From assembly GCA_023379355.1 (NCBI GenBank), contig JAMCUD010000081.1:1-39819 (forward strand): a stretch of DNA of 39,819 nucleotides, written 5' to 3'. The notes below the pieces were generated by a model. The model did not search any database, had not been told where the DNA came from, and worked only from the letters and a program-made list of their open reading frames with translations. Position 1 is the first letter of the stretch. Each line of letters opens with the position of its first letter. The translations under genes and the position numbers were made by a program. The DNA comes from Thermoplasmatota archaeon. GTDB taxonomy: Archaea > Thermoplasmatota > Thermoplasmata > Thermoplasmatales > Thermoplasmataceae. This document shows positions 1-8,080 of the stretch, in pieces.

Positions 1-10
1 TTTGACAGAA

Positions 11-55
11 TGGAACGGTCGGGATTTGATCCCGAGGACTCCTGCTTTCAAAGCA
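11..55 (-). repeat. Degenerate 3'-half copy of tRNA-Ala (att-like)
   Basis: These 45 bases match the last 45 bases of the intact tRNA-Ala at 1392-1463 in the same orientation, with four mismatches by eye. The match starts at the discriminator end, covers the T arm, variable loop and 3' anticodon arm, and stops abruptly at the anticodon stem. The 5' half of a tRNA is missing, so it is not a functional gene. Archaeal integrases commonly recombine at the 3' half of tRNA genes, leaving one intact tRNA and one partial copy; this is therefore read as the far attachment site of a decayed element lying at 56-1391. Confidence 0.75.
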
Positions 56-132
56 TATTCATGTTTTTCAATAAAGATGATACTGAGGGGCCAACGATGT
101 TTTTCACACTACATCATTCCAAGCCACTTTAA

Positions 133-525
133 TCAATATGATTCTAGCGATACCCCTTCAATTCCTGAAAAATGGTTAATATTCCTTGTTAGAATAGGCT
201 GTCGGGCTGTCCTGCATATCCCTGCAATCATTGCATCTTCAGGGTCAATAACAATCCCGCTTCTTCTCTTATAGGCATATATTTCTCCTGCCTCCTTTGC
301 AGATTCAAAGTCCAGTCCTAATATCTGAAGATTTCTTAGAACCCTTTCTATTTTCATGCTTTCATGTATCCTTTTATTGCTAAGGTTAAGGCCTACATAA
401 AGTTCAAAGACCGATACAGTTGTGATATAAACAGAGGTTCCATTTTCCTCTAGCATAGTTTCCTTCTTTACTGCAGATTCGTCATCCCTCATGAGGTCAA
501 TGAGAAATGTTGTGTCAGCTATCAC
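133..525 (-). CDS. vapC: VapC-type PIN-domain ribonuclease toxin
   Basis: This is a 130-aa PIN-domain protein, the usual size for VapC. VapC toxins are Mg-dependent RNases held inactive by their VapB partner. The conserved acidic residues can be seen: D4 in the opening MIADTTFLID, E41 in VFELYVGL, and D97 in PEDAMIAG. The late TRNINHF motif has Asn where some PIN proteins have Asp, which is common in VapC. The start codon is GTG at 523-525, five bases after the stop of the upstream antitoxin gene, so the two are co-transcribed. The pair sits inside the tRNA-bounded island. The RNA target cannot be predicted from sequence. Confidence 0.9.
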   Translation of the reverse strand: MIADTTFLIDLMRDDESAVKKETMLEENGTSVYITTVSVFELYVGLNLSNKRIHESMKIERVLRNLQILGLDFESAKEAGEIYAYKRRSGIVIDPEDAMIAGICRTARQPILTRNINHFSGIEGVSLESY

Positions 526-530
526 GGTTA

Positions 531-761
531 TTACGACCTCTCGAAAAGTTTTTCAATTTTTTCCCCGCTCTTTTTTCTGGACTCCTCAATAATGTTCCTC
601 AATGAATCAGCCTCGTCTTTTGAAAGGATCCCCCTTAATTCAAGCAGTGTGGATTTTGAGGTTAGCCGATTTATAACATCCGTGAAACTTTCCTTTTTGC
701 CCTTTAATTGCTTCAATTTATTGTAAGCTTCATCGGAAATTGATATATTTTTGCTTGACAT
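531..761 (-). CDS. vapB: VapB-type antitoxin (ribbon-helix-helix/DUF217-like)
   Basis: This 76-aa protein begins MSSKNISISDEAYNKLKQLK. The N-terminal pattern of a short beta strand followed by a helix (SISDEAY.KLKQLKGKKESFTDVI) is typical of archaeal VapB antitoxins that pair with PIN toxins. The C-terminal half is highly charged and would wrap the toxin. A longer open frame runs up to 881, but the start at 761 is chosen because the family motif begins there and a palindrome and AT-rich promoter-like sequence lie directly upstream. It precedes vapC by five bases. Antitoxins of this kind usually repress their own operon. Confidence 0.85.
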   Translation of the reverse strand: MSSKNISISDEAYNKLKQLKGKKESFTDVINRLTSKSTLLELRGILSKDEADSLRNIIEESRKKSGEKIEKLFERS

Positions 762-767
762 TACTAT

Positions 768-779
768 ACACATATGTGT
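768..779. promoter_or_regulatory. 12-bp palindrome upstream of vapB (candidate autoregulatory site)
   Basis: The sequence ACACATATGTGT is a perfect palindrome beginning seven bases before the vapB start codon. It extends imperfectly into a TG-rich run. Its position fits an operator for VapB or the VapBC complex, although a 12-bp palindrome in AT-rich DNA can also occur by chance. Confidence 0.4.
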
Positions 780-881
780 GTGTATTATAAACTTTGCTTG
801 TATTAATAACTTTTGGACAAAAGCCGAAGTGAACTGGTAGCATTCCATATTGCCATATTTATTTGACAAAAGCAAATTCAA

Positions 882-1181
882 TTATATGCCTAAGTCTACA
901 GTCCAGTCCCCAGTACATACTATATCATGACCTACTGCCATAATTGCAATCAAAGCGGCAAACGTGAGTTCGCCCAGCTTTCCAGTATAGATGTAGATAG
1001 ATAGAATTAATGATGAAAAACCAATAATGACGGAAGAGGATGAAATCAAGTATCTTTTATCATGGGCTTTGTCCGCTATTGGCCCAAAATGAAAGGAAAG
1101 AACACATATTCCATATTCAATAAATGGAATTAACCCTGTGTACACTATGCTATGTAAGTATACAAAAGAAAATATGGGCAC
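882..1181 (-). pseudogene. Fragment of an MFS transporter
   Basis: About 99 residues remain of a multi-pass carrier. The piece holds hydrophobic segments and one MFS-like cytoplasmic loop (FGPIADKAHDKRYL, the equivalent of motif A between TM2 and TM3), followed by another transmembrane stretch. An intact MFS protein has about 400 residues and 12 segments, so both flanking parts are gone. Its 3' end runs almost into the vapBC promoter region. It is best read as debris carried in or broken within the tRNA-bounded island. A short standalone membrane protein is possible but less likely. Confidence 0.55.
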
Positions 1182-1391
1182 AGCAATCTGATATAGACTA
1201 TATACGGAATTGATGAATGAATTTTTGAAGACTTAAAGCACATAATTTTGTTATGGATTAACTCTTCATGTTCCATACGCGGATAAAGGGGTTACTCAAA
1301 AAATAACCACTGAGATTAGAACCGACTTCAGTTTGTGAATGCAAAACATGTCATTAAACAACTTATTCTCAGATTATTACACATTTCACAA

Positions 1392-1463
1392 TGGACCGGT
1401 CGGGATTTGAACCCGAGGCCTCCTGCTTGCAAAGCAGGCGATCTACCGCTGATCTACCGGCCC
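1392..1463 (-). tRNA. tRNA-Ala (anticodon TGC)
   Basis: The minus-strand sequence folds as a complete 72-nt cloverleaf. The acceptor GGGCCGG pairs with CCGGTCC (one G-U) and is followed by discriminator A. The D arm is GATC-loop-GATC, the anticodon stem CCTGC/GCAGG encloses the loop TTTGCAA with anticodon TGC, the variable loop is five bases, and the T arm is TCGGG-TTCAAAT-CCCGA. There is no intron and CCA is not encoded. The partial copy at 11-55 duplicates its 3' half. Confidence 0.97.
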
Positions 1464-1539
1464 TGATAAATCACTTACCCAACCAGCCTGAAAGTCTTAA
1501 ATCACTAAAAATACTTTTGCTCTTGTCTCCTCAAAAAAT

Positions 1540-2205
1540 CTAGCGTTTTAACGAATTTCCTGAGACCACGATTTTTGCATCAGCAGCAATAGCATTATCC
1601 TCGGTAAGTATGAGCGGATTGATATCTAGAGAGTCAATACATGATCCCTCAGTTCTGATCAGGTTTGATATGGAAATTACAGCATCAACAATTTTTTTCT
1701 TGCTTATCCTGATGCCTCTAAACCCCTGTGCAAATTTTCCCAGAGAAGTTTCGTTTATCATCTCGAGTATGTCCGTTTCAGAAATGTCGGCAGTCCTGAA
1801 AGATACGTCATCAAAAATTTCCGCCAGGGCTCCTCCCGTGCCCAGCATAATGACGTGCCCAAAAGTATTGTTCTTACTTACTCCGAGGATTGCCTCTACA
1901 TTCCCCATAATCATCTCTTCCACCAATATGCCCCTTCCCGGAAATCTTCGTTTAATCTCTTCGAAAGCCTCTGTAAGCTGTTGTCTGTCTCTTATTCCTA
2001 CGATTACAGCACCCACATCAGACTTGTGGAGCAGCCTTGAGTCAACAGCTTTGGTTACGAGCGGAAAACGAAGTGGAATAGTTCCTGGAAGTTTACCGTC
2101 CCGGAACAATAACCCTTTAGGCGTACTAATGGAATATTTTCTCAGGATAGCCTTGGCATTGTACTCGTCAATAAGTCCTTCTGACGCACATTCAATGAAC
2201 GGCAT
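1540..2205 (-). CDS. acdB: Acetyl-CoA synthetase (ADP-forming), beta subunit
   Basis: This 221-aa protein is the ATP-grasp subunit of ADP-forming acyl-CoA synthetase, the archaeal enzyme that turns acetyl-CoA + ADP + Pi into acetate + ATP during fermentation of peptides and sugars. Visible features are FPLVTKAVDSRLLHKSDVGAV (nucleotide-binding lobe with the conserved HKSD), LVEEMI, GTGGALAEIFDD and the C-terminal DINPLIL motif. Length fits the separate beta subunit of the Pyrococcus type rather than the fused form. Its start overlaps the end of the alpha-subunit gene by 14 bases, so the two are translationally coupled. Which acyl-CoA is preferred cannot be told from sequence. Confidence 0.93.
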   Translation of the reverse strand: MPFIECASEGLIDEYNAKAILRKYSISTPKGLLFRDGKLPGTIPLRFPLVTKAVDSRLLHKSDVGAVIVGIRDRQQLTEAFEEIKRRFPGRGILVEEMIMGNVEAILGVSKNNTFGHVIMLGTGGALAEIFDDVSFRTADISETDILEMINETSLGKFAQGFRGIRISKKKIVDAVISISNLIRTEGSCIDSLDINPLILTEDNAIAADAKIVVSGNSLKR

Positions 2206-3586
2206 TCCTTACCCTCCTCGTATAATAGTTATAGCGGGACAGCGCTTCAGCTGACCTTACCGTTCTGGAGATGCTGGGAAAGACTGGAACCTCATTCTGC
2301 TCGAGGGCAACGATCATCTGTTTAGCCATTTTAAATCCCAGAACTCCTACGAGTAAAGGCTTTCCCAACCCCTTCCATTTGACAACTACGTCCACCAGGT
2401 CCATTGACATCTTGGGGGTCTGTGGGAGAGCGTAAAGAACTATTATGTCAACTTCCTCTGCATCGTTAAGTACGGATAGGACCTTGTCGATCTGGTTAAC
2501 GCTTCCGTCCGCGGTTATATCCACGGGATTCATCGCTGATCCAAATGGGACAATCATCGTTCTGATCTTTCTTATCGTTGAATCAGATAGATCAGCCATC
2601 CTTAGATCCGGATGCTTAGGCATCGATATGAGATCAGCAGTTACTACACCCACTCCTCCAGCACTTGTGACAACTGCCACCCTGTTTCCGGAAGCTTTCC
2701 TAGAATATGAGAGCGTTCTAACAAAATCCATTAGTTCGGTCTCGTTTTCTGCCCTGATAATTCCTGCCTGCCTGAAGACCCCCTCAGCAATTCGATCATC
2801 CGTGGCCATCGAAGCTGTATGCAGGGACGCAGCTCTCGCAGAAGTCTGTGTCCTACCTGATTTCAATACAACTACGGGTTTCCTGGGAAAGATTTCCTTC
2901 ACTTCGCGCAGGAAATCTTTACCTCGGGATACACTCTCCAGATAAATTGCAATACCCTTCACATCTTCCTTGGAAGACAAGTATTGCAGAAAATCCAGTT
3001 CATCAAGATCAGATCGGTTTCCTAGATTGACAAATGAGTGGATGCCAGTCCCGTATTCAGACACTGTGTCCATCGTGAGGAGTCCGAGAGCACCACTCTG
3101 CGATATTATGGCGATCGATCCCGGGGGCGGAAACTGCACCCTTTCAGTTGGAGTAAGTGTTGTATTAATACCGGATTTCGGGATGTATATACCAACAGTA
3201 TTCGGCCCTATGATTCTGGTGCCCGACCCATCTATGGCTGACCTAAGTTCTTCCTGAAGCGATTTCCCTTCATCTCCTGCCTCTGCAAAACCACCCGGTA
3301 TCATCACAATGAATGGAACTTTCAGCGATACTGCATCCCTGACAACTGGAATAGAATTTTTTGCAGGTATGGAAATGACACAAAGATCAATTTCATAGGG
3401 AATAGATTTAATGTCTGAATAGCACTTAATCCCGAGAAGTTCACTATGGGAAGGATTAACGGGAAGTATCTTGCCCTGGTAGCCTGCTGTAATTAAATTT
3501 CTGAGAATCACGTTTCCGATCTTGCCGGAATCATCAGACGCTCCAACCAGGCATATGGACCTTGGCTGAAATAAATTATCAAGCAT
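2192..3586 (-). CDS. acdA: Acetyl-CoA synthetase (ADP-forming), alpha subunit
   Basis: This 464-aa protein is the CoA-binding and phosphohistidine subunit of ADP-forming acyl-CoA synthetase. It opens with a Rossmann CoA-binding domain (SICLVGASDDSGKIGN, residues 10-25), followed by the CoA-ligase domain (IIGPNTVGIY, SQSGALG, NLGNRSDLDE). The catalytic histidine that carries the phosphate is H256 in AASLHTASMA, in the position known for the Pyrococcus enzyme. It is first in a two-gene operon with the beta subunit. The upstream sequence has several AT-rich TATA-like candidates (about 3617-3640 on this strand). Together the two subunits provide substrate-level ATP. Confidence 0.95.
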   Translation of the reverse strand: MLDNLFQPRSICLVGASDDSGKIGNVILRNLITAGYQGKILPVNPSHSELLGIKCYSDIKSIPYEIDLCVISIPAKNSIPVVRDAVSLKVPFIVMIPGGFAEAGDEGKSLQEELRSAIDGSGTRIIGPNTVGIYIPKSGINTTLTPTERVQFPPPGSIAIISQSGALGLLTMDTVSEYGTGIHSFVNLGNRSDLDELDFLQYLSSKEDVKGIAIYLESVSRGKDFLREVKEIFPRKPVVVLKSGRTQTSARAASLHTASMATDDRIAEGVFRQAGIIRAENETELMDFVRTLSYSRKASGNRVAVVTSAGGVGVVTADLISMPKHPDLRMADLSDSTIRKIRTMIVPFGSAMNPVDITADGSVNQIDKVLSVLNDAEEVDIIVLYALPQTPKMSMDLVDVVVKWKGLGKPLLVGVLGFKMAKQMIVALEQNEVPVFPSISRTVRSAEALSRYNYYTRRVRNAVH

Positions 3587-3790
3587 GAGACTTAATTGGA
3601 TGAGCTGTAATAATTCTATTTATTTTATAAATAAAAATCTAATAAATATTACTGCACAAAAATGATTCTGAATAAAGATATTCCAGAACAACATCCACAG
3701 AACGTGAAGATGCGAGAAAAATTACAATGCAGGTTCAGATGGTCTAACTGTTGAACGTTGTATCCTTTGGATTAATTTCCGGTCTTACAT

Positions 3791-3797
3791 TTATATT
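3791..3797 (+). promoter_or_regulatory. TATA box of the isoprenoid operon
   Basis: TTATATT is centred about 25 bases before the ATG at 3819. With the usual archaeal TATA-to-start distance, transcription would begin at or within a base or two of the start codon, giving a leaderless mRNA. Confidence 0.55.
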
Positions 3798-3818
3798 CAT
3801 GTTGGACTTTGCCAATAG

Positions 3819-4550
3819 ATGCATCTGGTGAAACTGGGAGGCAGTGTCATTACCATAAAGTCTCGATACAGGTATTTTCTACAGCAGACAACCAGAAAGA
3901 TCATCCACGAGCTTCGAAACATCAAAGATGAGGTCATCCTGGTTCATGGAGGAGGGTCCTTCGGGCATATTAAAGCAAGTGAATACCAGTTGAAGGAAAA
4001 CCCGGCATCATCAAGGCATTCTGGCATTTCAATAGTCCACAGGGACATGGTGGATTTAAATCAAAGAATAATTGGAGTAATGCTGGCTGAGGGGTTTTCA
4101 GGTATTGGAATACCACCAGCTTCTTGCCCTGATCCGTTCGTACCACCCTATGAATTGATGTCTTCCTACCTGGAAGCCGGGCTGACACCAGTCACATTCG
4201 GTGATGTATTTATCCGGAATGGAAATTCAGGTATAATATCCGGTGACGACTTGATGCTGGCTCTGGCTTCTTATTTCAAGCCCGAAAGGGTCATTTTTCT
4301 GAGCGACGTTGATGGCATATTTGACAGGAATCCTAAGGTCTACCGTAATGCGGAGCTCAGGAAAGAACTAAGGGGAAACGAGGCGTTCAACATAGAGGGT
4401 AAGGACGTCACAGGAGGTATGGAGAAGAAGCTTGGGGTGATGATCAAAATAGCTGAGAATGGTGCCCCAGTCTATCTCCTTAACGGAAAGCACCCTGAAA
4501 GGATACATGATATCGGCAAGGATCAGTTCATTGGTACGGTGATTAAATGA
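3819..4550 (+). CDS. ipk: Isopentenyl phosphate kinase
   Basis: This 243-aa amino-acid-kinase-fold enzyme phosphorylates isopentenyl phosphate to IPP with ATP, the last step of the archaeal mevalonate variants, including the mevalonate-3-phosphate route known in Thermoplasma. Visible motifs are KLGGSVITIK at the N terminus (ATP phosphate binding), HGGGSFGH with H50, the catalytic histidine position known from the T. acidophilum enzyme, ISGDDLMLALA, FLSDVDGIFD, and DVTGGMEKKL near the C terminus. It overlaps the IPP isomerase gene by four bases (ATGA). The start is supported by the TATA box 25 bases upstream. Confidence 0.96.
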   Translation: MHLVKLGGSVITIKSRYRYFLQQTTRKIIHELRNIKDEVILVHGGGSFGHIKASEYQLKENPASSRHSGISIVHRDMVDLNQRIIGVMLAEGFSGIGIPPASCPDPFVPPYELMSSYLEAGLTPVTFGDVFIRNGNSGIISGDDLMLALASYFKPERVIFLSDVDGIFDRNPKVYRNAELRKELRGNEAFNIEGKDVTGGMEKKLGVMIKIAENGAPVYLLNGKHPERIHDIGKDQFIGTVIK

Positions 4551-5596
4551 TAGAGAATAGAAAGGAAGAACATGTCAGGATTGCAGAGACTGAGAACGTT
4601 TCAACCAATCACAATTACTGGGACGATATCGAGATAATTCATCAGGCCATCCCTGAGATTAACTTCGATGCGATTGACACCACTGCGCAGTTCATAGGGC
4701 ACAGAATAAATTATCCAATGATCATTTCATCCATGACAGGAGGCACTGAGCTGGCCAGGCGCATTAACTACAACCTGGCAGCCGCGGCGGAAAAGTTCGG
4801 CATTCCGATGGGGGTAGGAAGCATGAGGGCTGCCGTGGAGAAGAGGGAATTGGCAGGTACATTTTCAGTTATACTGGAAAGAAAGGTGCCAGTAAGAATT
4901 GCAAACATAGGTGCGCCCCAGCTTATAAGGCAGGAGAAGCCGGCATTTACGGACAGGGACATAGAATATGTTATGAATCTTATTGATGCGCATTACCTCA
5001 TTGTACACTTCAATTTCCTTCAGGAAATGGTTCAGCCAGAGGGAGACAGAAATGCCAAGGGAGTATTGAGAAGGCTGGCTGAAATAGCTTCGAGTTATCC
5101 CGTTATTGCCAAGGAGACGGGTAATGGTTTCTCAAGGGAGGCAGCTCTGCAACTAAAGGATGCCGGCGTCAAGGCAATTGATGTCGGTGGCCTTGGCGGC
5201 ACATCCTTTGCTGCCATCGAATATCATAGGGCAAAGAAAGCTGGAGACCCTGAGAAAATGGCCTCCGGACTTTCATTCTGGAACTGGGGCGTACCGTCTC
5301 CGGCATCAGTAAAATACTGTGACGTAGGGGTCCCCGTCATCGGCAGCGGGGGGCTGAGAAATGGCCTTGACTTGGCAAAGGCACTGATCATGGGAGCATC
5401 GGCTGGAGGATTCGCTAGGACTCTTCTCAAGAGCGCTGATGCGTCCCAGGATGATATTGAGAGGGAGATCGCGCAGATAATCAGGGACCTGAAAATTGCA
5501 ATGTTCCTGACAGGAAGATCATCTGTGACAGATATGAGAAACGTAAGGCACATTGTAAGGGAACCATTAAAATCGTGGGTAAAAGCATATGAGTGA
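4547..5596 (+). CDS. fni: Isopentenyl-diphosphate delta-isomerase, type 2
   Basis: This 349-aa FMN/NADPH-dependent TIM-barrel enzyme interconverts IPP and DMAPP. It directly uses the IPP made by the kinase encoded just upstream. Family signatures are MIISSMTGGTELARRIN (flavin and substrate binding), GVGSMRA, the QLKDAGVKAIDVGGLGGTS stretch (phosphate/FMN binding) and VIGSGGLRNGLDLAKAL. The length is typical of IDI-2. It overlaps the kinase at ATGA and the next gene by eight bases, so three proteins appear to be made from one mRNA. It would supply DMAPP and IPP for archaeal ether lipids and quinones. Confidence 0.96.
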   Translation: MIENRKEEHVRIAETENVSTNHNYWDDIEIIHQAIPEINFDAIDTTAQFIGHRINYPMIISSMTGGTELARRINYNLAAAAEKFGIPMGVGSMRAAVEKRELAGTFSVILERKVPVRIANIGAPQLIRQEKPAFTDRDIEYVMNLIDAHYLIVHFNFLQEMVQPEGDRNAKGVLRRLAEIASSYPVIAKETGNGFSREAALQLKDAGVKAIDVGGLGGTSFAAIEYHRAKKAGDPEKMASGLSFWNWGVPSPASVKYCDVGVPVIGSGGLRNGLDLAKALIMGASAGGFARTLLKSADASQDDIEREIAQIIRDLKIAMFLTGRSSVTDMRNVRHIVREPLKSWVKAYE

Positions 5597-6134
5597 AGAT
5601 GGCATAGATGAGGAAATTCCTACCGAATTCCAAACGGATACACCATGTCCGGCATGCGGATCAAAGCTTTACTTCATATTCTACCGCACGAGGATAACAT
5701 ACGAAGAAGCCGTTGAAATAGAGACTTTTTTCTGCAAGAAGTGTCTTTACAAGAGCACGCAGGTCAGACAGATAGAGAGAGAGGAGCCAAAGACCCTTGT
5801 GCTTGAAATAAGGAACTATGATGACATAAGGACTATACTCTACAGGTCTCCGGAGGCAAGGATACAGATACCCGAGCTGGAGGCGGAGATTGAACCAGGC
5901 GAAATATCGACCGGCGAAATCACCACCGTAGAAGGAATATTGACGCACATCCTTGAAAAACTTCAGCTTTTTGATGATGGCGACACAGATCCGGAAACTC
6001 TTTCCAGGATCACCAGCAGGATCAGGGGGATCATAGACGGAAGTGGAGAGAAATTCACTTTCGTAATGGATGATCCCATGGGAAAGAGCAGAATCAACAG
6101 TGGAAGAGTAATACTCTTGAAGCACACTGACTGA
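5589..6134 (+). CDS. ZPR1-like zinc-finger protein
   Basis: This 181-aa protein contains one ZPR1-type zinc module: C20-x2-C23 (TPCPACGSKLYF) and C49-x2-C52 (FFCKKCLYKS), followed by a beta-rich domain with EPGEISTGEITTVEGIL, the signature of ZPR1 domains. Eukaryotic ZPR1 has two such modules and interacts with elongation factor 1A; archaeal members have one and their role is not settled. It starts inside the end of the isomerase gene (eight-base overlap), which puts it in the isoprenoid operon by position only. No functional link to isoprenoids is shown by the sequence. Confidence 0.85.
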   Translation: MSEDGIDEEIPTEFQTDTPCPACGSKLYFIFYRTRITYEEAVEIETFFCKKCLYKSTQVRQIEREEPKTLVLEIRNYDDIRTILYRSPEARIQIPELEAEIEPGEISTGEITTVEGILTHILEKLQLFDDGDTDPETLSRITSRIRGIIDGSGEKFTFVMDDPMGKSRINSGRVILLKHTD

Positions 6135-6162
6135 GCTCAACCAGACGAATTGAGATATCAGT

Positions 6163-6170
6163 TTTATATA
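6163..6170 (+). promoter_or_regulatory. TATA box of the ATP synthase operon
   Basis: TTTATATA lies 33 to 40 bases before the atpK start codon in a 68-base gap after the preceding gene, predicting a transcript with a leader of only about ten bases. The tight spacing of all downstream atp genes suggests this is the main promoter for the operon. Confidence 0.5.
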
Positions 6171-6202
6171 GCCTCCAACAATGATCCTGCGGTGCATAGC
6201 GC

Positions 6203-6433
6203 ATGACTATTGACTATACATCAGCACTATTGGCCATTGCTGCCTCCATATCCATTGCTGGGGGCCTTATCGGTACCGGTATGGCACAGCAGGGAATAGG
6301 TGCGGCAGGTATGGGAATCATTGCTGAGAAACCGGAAAAGTTTGGACAGGTTCTGATATTCTTTGTCATACCTGAGACTCTGTGGATAATCGGGTTTGTC
6401 CTTGGTATAATCCTGCTGTTACATATACTCTGA
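6203..6433 (+). CDS. atpK: A-type ATP synthase subunit K (proteolipid, c ring)
   Basis: This 76-aa proteolipid forms two transmembrane helices as one hairpin. Helix 1 carries the glycine-rich packing pattern (SIAGGLIGTGMAQQGIGAAG) and helix 2 carries the ion-binding glutamate E58 in FFVIPETLWI. Several copies make the rotating ring that carries protons. The protein is a single hairpin, not one of the duplicated forms found in some methanogens. I see no Na+-ring pattern beyond the essential Glu, and an acidophile would be expected to use H+. It is the first gene of the operon, whereas most archaea begin with H and I. Confidence 0.95.
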   Translation: MTIDYTSALLAIAASISIAGGLIGTGMAQQGIGAAGMGIIAEKPEKFGQVLIFFVIPETLWIIGFVLGIILLLHIL

Positions 6434-6442
6434 AGGTATCCA

Positions 6443-7009
6443 ATGACACTGGAAGAAATACTAAAGGACATTGAACTTCGAGGCACCAGAGAACTTAACA
6501 GTCTCAGTGAATACTATGATCAGAAAATACAGGAGTTGAAGAGAAGCCAGGAGCTGCAGATAAGGGATCTAGAAGAGAAATACAGGAAAAAAACCGAGGA
6601 GGAGAGAAGGACTGTTGAACGGACAATCCTAAGTTCAGCAGAAATGGAATCCCTTAAAATAATCAGGACAAAGGAGAGCTCGCTTATTCAGGAGGCCCTT
6701 GGTAAGGCCATGGTTTATCTCAGGGAATTAAGCAACAAACCTGTTTATAAGAGTCTGGTACTTAAAATGGCGCAGGTTGCCAGGAAAAACCTGGGAGAAG
6801 ATTGCGTCATACTGGCTGGAGACAAGGAAGCTGAGATACTGAAGACCGAGCCAGGTCTGAAGGTGAAGAAGGCTAAAGCTGATCCCTATGGGGGAATTGT
6901 TGCCCAGTCATCTGACGGCAGCAGGGAACTCGACCTTACCTTAAGCTCGCTCTTTAGAGAGGTCCATGAAAAGCTTATAGCGAAGATATCAGAACACCTT
7001 GGAGAATGA
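6443..7009 (+). CDS. atpE: A-type ATP synthase subunit E (peripheral stalk)
   Basis: This 188-aa protein has a long charged N-terminal helix (about residues 1-80, rich in E, K and R with heptad-like spacing) and a globular C-terminal domain containing DPYGGIVAQSSDGSRELDLTL, the usual end motif of archaeal subunit E. With subunit H it forms the coiled-coil peripheral stalk that holds the A1 head against rotation. It lies nine bases after atpK and four before atpC. Assignment rests on the helix-plus-C-domain layout, the GGIV motif and the operon context. Confidence 0.93.
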   Translation: MTLEEILKDIELRGTRELNSLSEYYDQKIQELKRSQELQIRDLEEKYRKKTEEERRTVERTILSSAEMESLKIIRTKESSLIQEALGKAMVYLRELSNKPVYKSLVLKMAQVARKNLGEDCVILAGDKEAEILKTEPGLKVKKAKADPYGGIVAQSSDGSRELDLTLSSLFREVHEKLIAKISEHLGE

Positions 7010-7012
7010 GTT

Positions 7013-8071
7013 ATGGATCCCACCTACACGGGTTCTTATGGCCGAGTGAAGGCTTACGGCACAGATTTCCTTTCCGAGGATGCAATAAAAAGGCTTCTGG
7101 GAGCAAAGAATCCGGATGAGATTGCCACTGAGCTTTTCAGCACATTTTACAGGAGTGATATGGAGCAGTTCAGCGCCGTATACAAGGGCATAGACCTTGT
7201 GAATATGGCACTGAACCACAGGTTGATAGTTAGAAACAGGATCGCACTTTTTGCCGCTCCTGTTCCGGCAAGAGACGTGATCAGAGCATATCTGGCGAAG
7301 TGGGATATTTCCAATATAAAGTCTGTCATATCGTCTAAATACCTTGGATATGGCGTTAAAGAAACGGAAAGCTTTCTCCTGAGCTTCAGGGACGTACCAA
7401 TAGGGATATTCGGGGGAAATCTCACAAAGGATGACTATAATGTTCTCCTTTCACAATCAAATATGGATTCTGTTGTAAACTACCTTTCCAATTTCGGTTA
7501 CGGCCAGCAGCTCCTCCTGAACATGGACAGGTTCAGAAAAACAGGGGACGTTAGTATACTTATGTCGGCTCTGGATACTCATTACTACGCTAAGCTCATT
7601 GAATCAGTAAAATTCTACAACGGTGACGAGGGCCCTCTAAGGCGTTACATATCTGAAGAAATAGATCTAAGGAACATCATGGTCGTGCTCAAGGCAATCG
7701 ATCTGGGTATCGAGTATGAACGTATCAAGGAAGGACTAATTACAATGGGATCTCTGGACTTCTCCAGACTTCAGGATCTTTTCGCGGCAGGAGGCATTGA
7801 AAAGGCCATTGAAAAACTGGGTGCCCTGGTAAATTTGGGCGTTGATTTCAAGAATTACCTGGAAAGCAGGAGGCTTGAATCACTTGAGAGTGCAATCAGA
7901 TCGTCAATCTACAGGAGATATTTGGATATCTTCAATTCAGAGGCACTTTCAGTAGGATCAATATTTGCATTTATTCTGAGATCAGAGTTGGAGAGGGAGA
8001 GAGTCAGATCAATATCCCTTGGAAAATACTATTCAATAACTGAGGAAAATATCAAGGCGCTAATATTCTGA
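7013..8071 (+). CDS. atpC: A-type ATP synthase subunit C (central stalk/d subunit)
   Basis: This 352-aa helical protein is the socket linking the central stalk to the K ring. It has the triplicated all-helical pattern of the AC39/subunit C family, including YYAKLIESVKFYNGDEGPLR and EEIDLRNIMVVLKAID, and the C-terminal AFILRSELERERVRSI, a family hallmark. Length matches the 350-370 residues usual for archaeal homologues. It starts three bases after the atpE stop. Confidence 0.94.
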   Translation: MDPTYTGSYGRVKAYGTDFLSEDAIKRLLGAKNPDEIATELFSTFYRSDMEQFSAVYKGIDLVNMALNHRLIVRNRIALFAAPVPARDVIRAYLAKWDISNIKSVISSKYLGYGVKETESFLLSFRDVPIGIFGGNLTKDDYNVLLSQSNMDSVVNYLSNFGYGQQLLLNMDRFRKTGDVSILMSALDTHYYAKLIESVKFYNGDEGPLRRYISEEIDLRNIMVVLKAIDLGIEYERIKEGLITMGSLDFSRLQDLFAAGGIEKAIEKLGALVNLGVDFKNYLESRRLESLESAIRSSIYRRYLDIFNSEALSVGSIFAFILRSELERERVRSISLGKYYSITEENIKALIF

Positions 8072-8080
8072 GGTGTTTGC

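Noticed and set aside
531..881. Longer 116-aa version of the VapB gene
   Set aside because: The extra 40 residues carry no family similarity and cover the promoter and palindrome, so the ATG at 761 is the better start.
2445..3257. Plus-strand open frames opposite the acetyl-CoA synthetase alpha gene
   Set aside because: They are antisense shadows of a strongly recognisable coding sequence and have no domain features.
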